From CALAEC01 sp050692915 (GTDB lineage: Bacteria; Actinomycetota; UBA4738; CALAEC01), in assembly GCA_050692915.1 (NCBI GenBank), contig JBOGVU010000007.1:1-62032 (forward strand): a DNA stretch of 62,032 bases. The letters run 5' to 3'. Of this stretch, positions 61,647 to 62,032 are shown one piece after another. Both the position numbers and the translations under genes were made by a program. The notes beneath the pieces are model-generated. The model worked only from the letters and a program-made list of their open reading frames with translations. It was not told where the DNA came from and did no database searches. The first letter of the stretch is position 1, and each line of letters begins with the position of its first letter.

Positions 61647-62032
61647 ATGGTGTCTCAGGCCGGAACCATGGGGCCGGAGCATCGGAGCCGTTGGGGAAGC
61701 AGGTTCCTGCGCGTGCTCCTGATCGTTCTGATCGGCGCGCTCACGCTCGGAGCGCTGTTCGCGGTCGGGATCCTCTTGTTTGGACGGTTCGGCGAAGTCG
61801 AGGGGAAGATCATGGTCAGCACGCTGACGCTGGCCTGGTTCAGCCTGCTGGGGATGGCCGCGGCCCTGCGGATCGAGCGGCGTCGCGGAGTGTGGCTGGG
61901 CTGGATCGGCATATCGGCATCGGCGGCGGCGTACGTGATGGGAGTGGTGGGGATCTGGATGGAGCCCGACAGCCGGATCTGGGACCGCATCTGGATGAGC
62001 TTCCTGCTGGCCGCGATGGCCTGCGCGCTGGT
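61647..62032 (+). CDS. Integral membrane protein, cut by right edge
   Basis: The visible ~128 residues start at ATG 61647 behind GGAGGTGAG and contain four membrane helices: FLRVLLIVLIGALTLGALFA, MVSTLTLAWFSLLGMAAAL, VWLGWIGISASAAAYVMGVV and the start of WMSFLLAAMACAL. No family recognised. Its promoter belongs to the regulon. Confidence 0.65.
   Translation, partial: MVSQAGTMGPEHRSRWGSRFLRVLLIVLIGALTLGALFAVGILLFGRFGEVEGKIMVSTLTLAWFSLLGMAAALRIERRRGVWLGWIGISASAAAYVMGVVGIWMEPDSRIWDRIWMSFLLAAMACAL

Overview
This window reads as high-GC (roughly two-thirds G+C) actinobacterial DNA, probably from an uncultured lineage. Evidence: actinobacteria-associated families (DUF4193-like and DUF1918-like small proteins, a DosS-type histidine kinase, a trehalose-type HAD/GH65 fusion, a phosphoribosyltransferase/dienelactone-hydrolase fusion), frequent GTG starts, and 1-14 base overlaps between consecutive genes. 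There is no rRNA, no intact tRNA and no CRISPR array.

Layout. (1) 1-13,550 is an accessory, decaying region. It holds a TPR protein cut by the left edge, a truncated restriction-endonuclease-like gene, an HTH protein, a complete IS3-type insertion that cut a pentapeptide gene and a secreted BNR-repeat gene, an intact paralogue of that BNR gene, a secreted repeat protein, a tyrosine integrase whose 3' end overlaps a tRNA-Met fragment (att site), and small gene fragments. (2) 13,550-23,200 carries a membrane-anchored NirK-type copper protein, several frameshifted or truncated genes, a VIT1/CCC1 metal transporter, an ABC exporter and a PAS-PAS-GAF histidine kinase. (3) 23,200-62,032 is a dense stress and energy island: Hsp20, USP, eight CBS-domain proteins (five with a BON domain), an eRF1-like protein, a Na+/Ca2+ exchanger, a ComA-like synthase, PrpD, HAD/GH65 trehalose-type enzyme, YbaK, an acetyl-CoA synthetase/pyruvate dehydrogenase/acyl-carrier-protein operon, a P-type ATPase, an APC permease, cyclic 2,3-diphosphoglycerate synthetase, RtcB, PRT-DLH, hemerythrins and a GT4 glycosyltransferase.

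Main discovery. From 15,150 to 61,585 almost every transcription unit is preceded by two copies of a 14-bp palindromic box, consensus GGGnCnWWnGnCCC. The copies start exactly 23 bp apart (14-bp box, 9-bp spacer, 14-bp box). The gene-proximal box is followed, after 23 nt (24 once), by a nANNNT -10 hexamer. I find 22 such pairs with 24 oriented -10 elements; two pairs work in both directions. The box resembles the mycobacterial DosR/DevR dormancy box (core GGGACT-WW-AGTCCC). Independently, the gene content mirrors the DosR regulon of Mycobacterium tuberculosis (hspX, USPs, CBS proteins, ctpF-like ATPase, otsB1-like HAD/GH65, Rv0571c-like PRT-DLH, Rv2629-like eRF1 domain), and a DosS-like kinase lies in the window. 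The simplest reading is a hypoxia/redox dormancy regulon condensed into one ~47-kb island under one NarL-type response regulator encoded outside the window.

How the parts could work together (inference): oxygen or redox signals reach the kinase and its unseen regulator. The regulon then redirects carbon (acetate and pyruvate to acetyl-CoA), uses nitrite (NirK), protects proteins and RNA (Hsp20, RtcB, eRF1-like), makes or remodels protective solutes (GH65, cyclic diphosphoglycerate), controls metals and ions (VIT1, Ca exchanger, P-type ATPase, His-rich protein) and senses adenylate charge through CBS proteins. Several genes (dehydrogenase E2, the kinase, a membrane gene, a small paralogue) contain single frameshifts that could be real decay or assembly errors.
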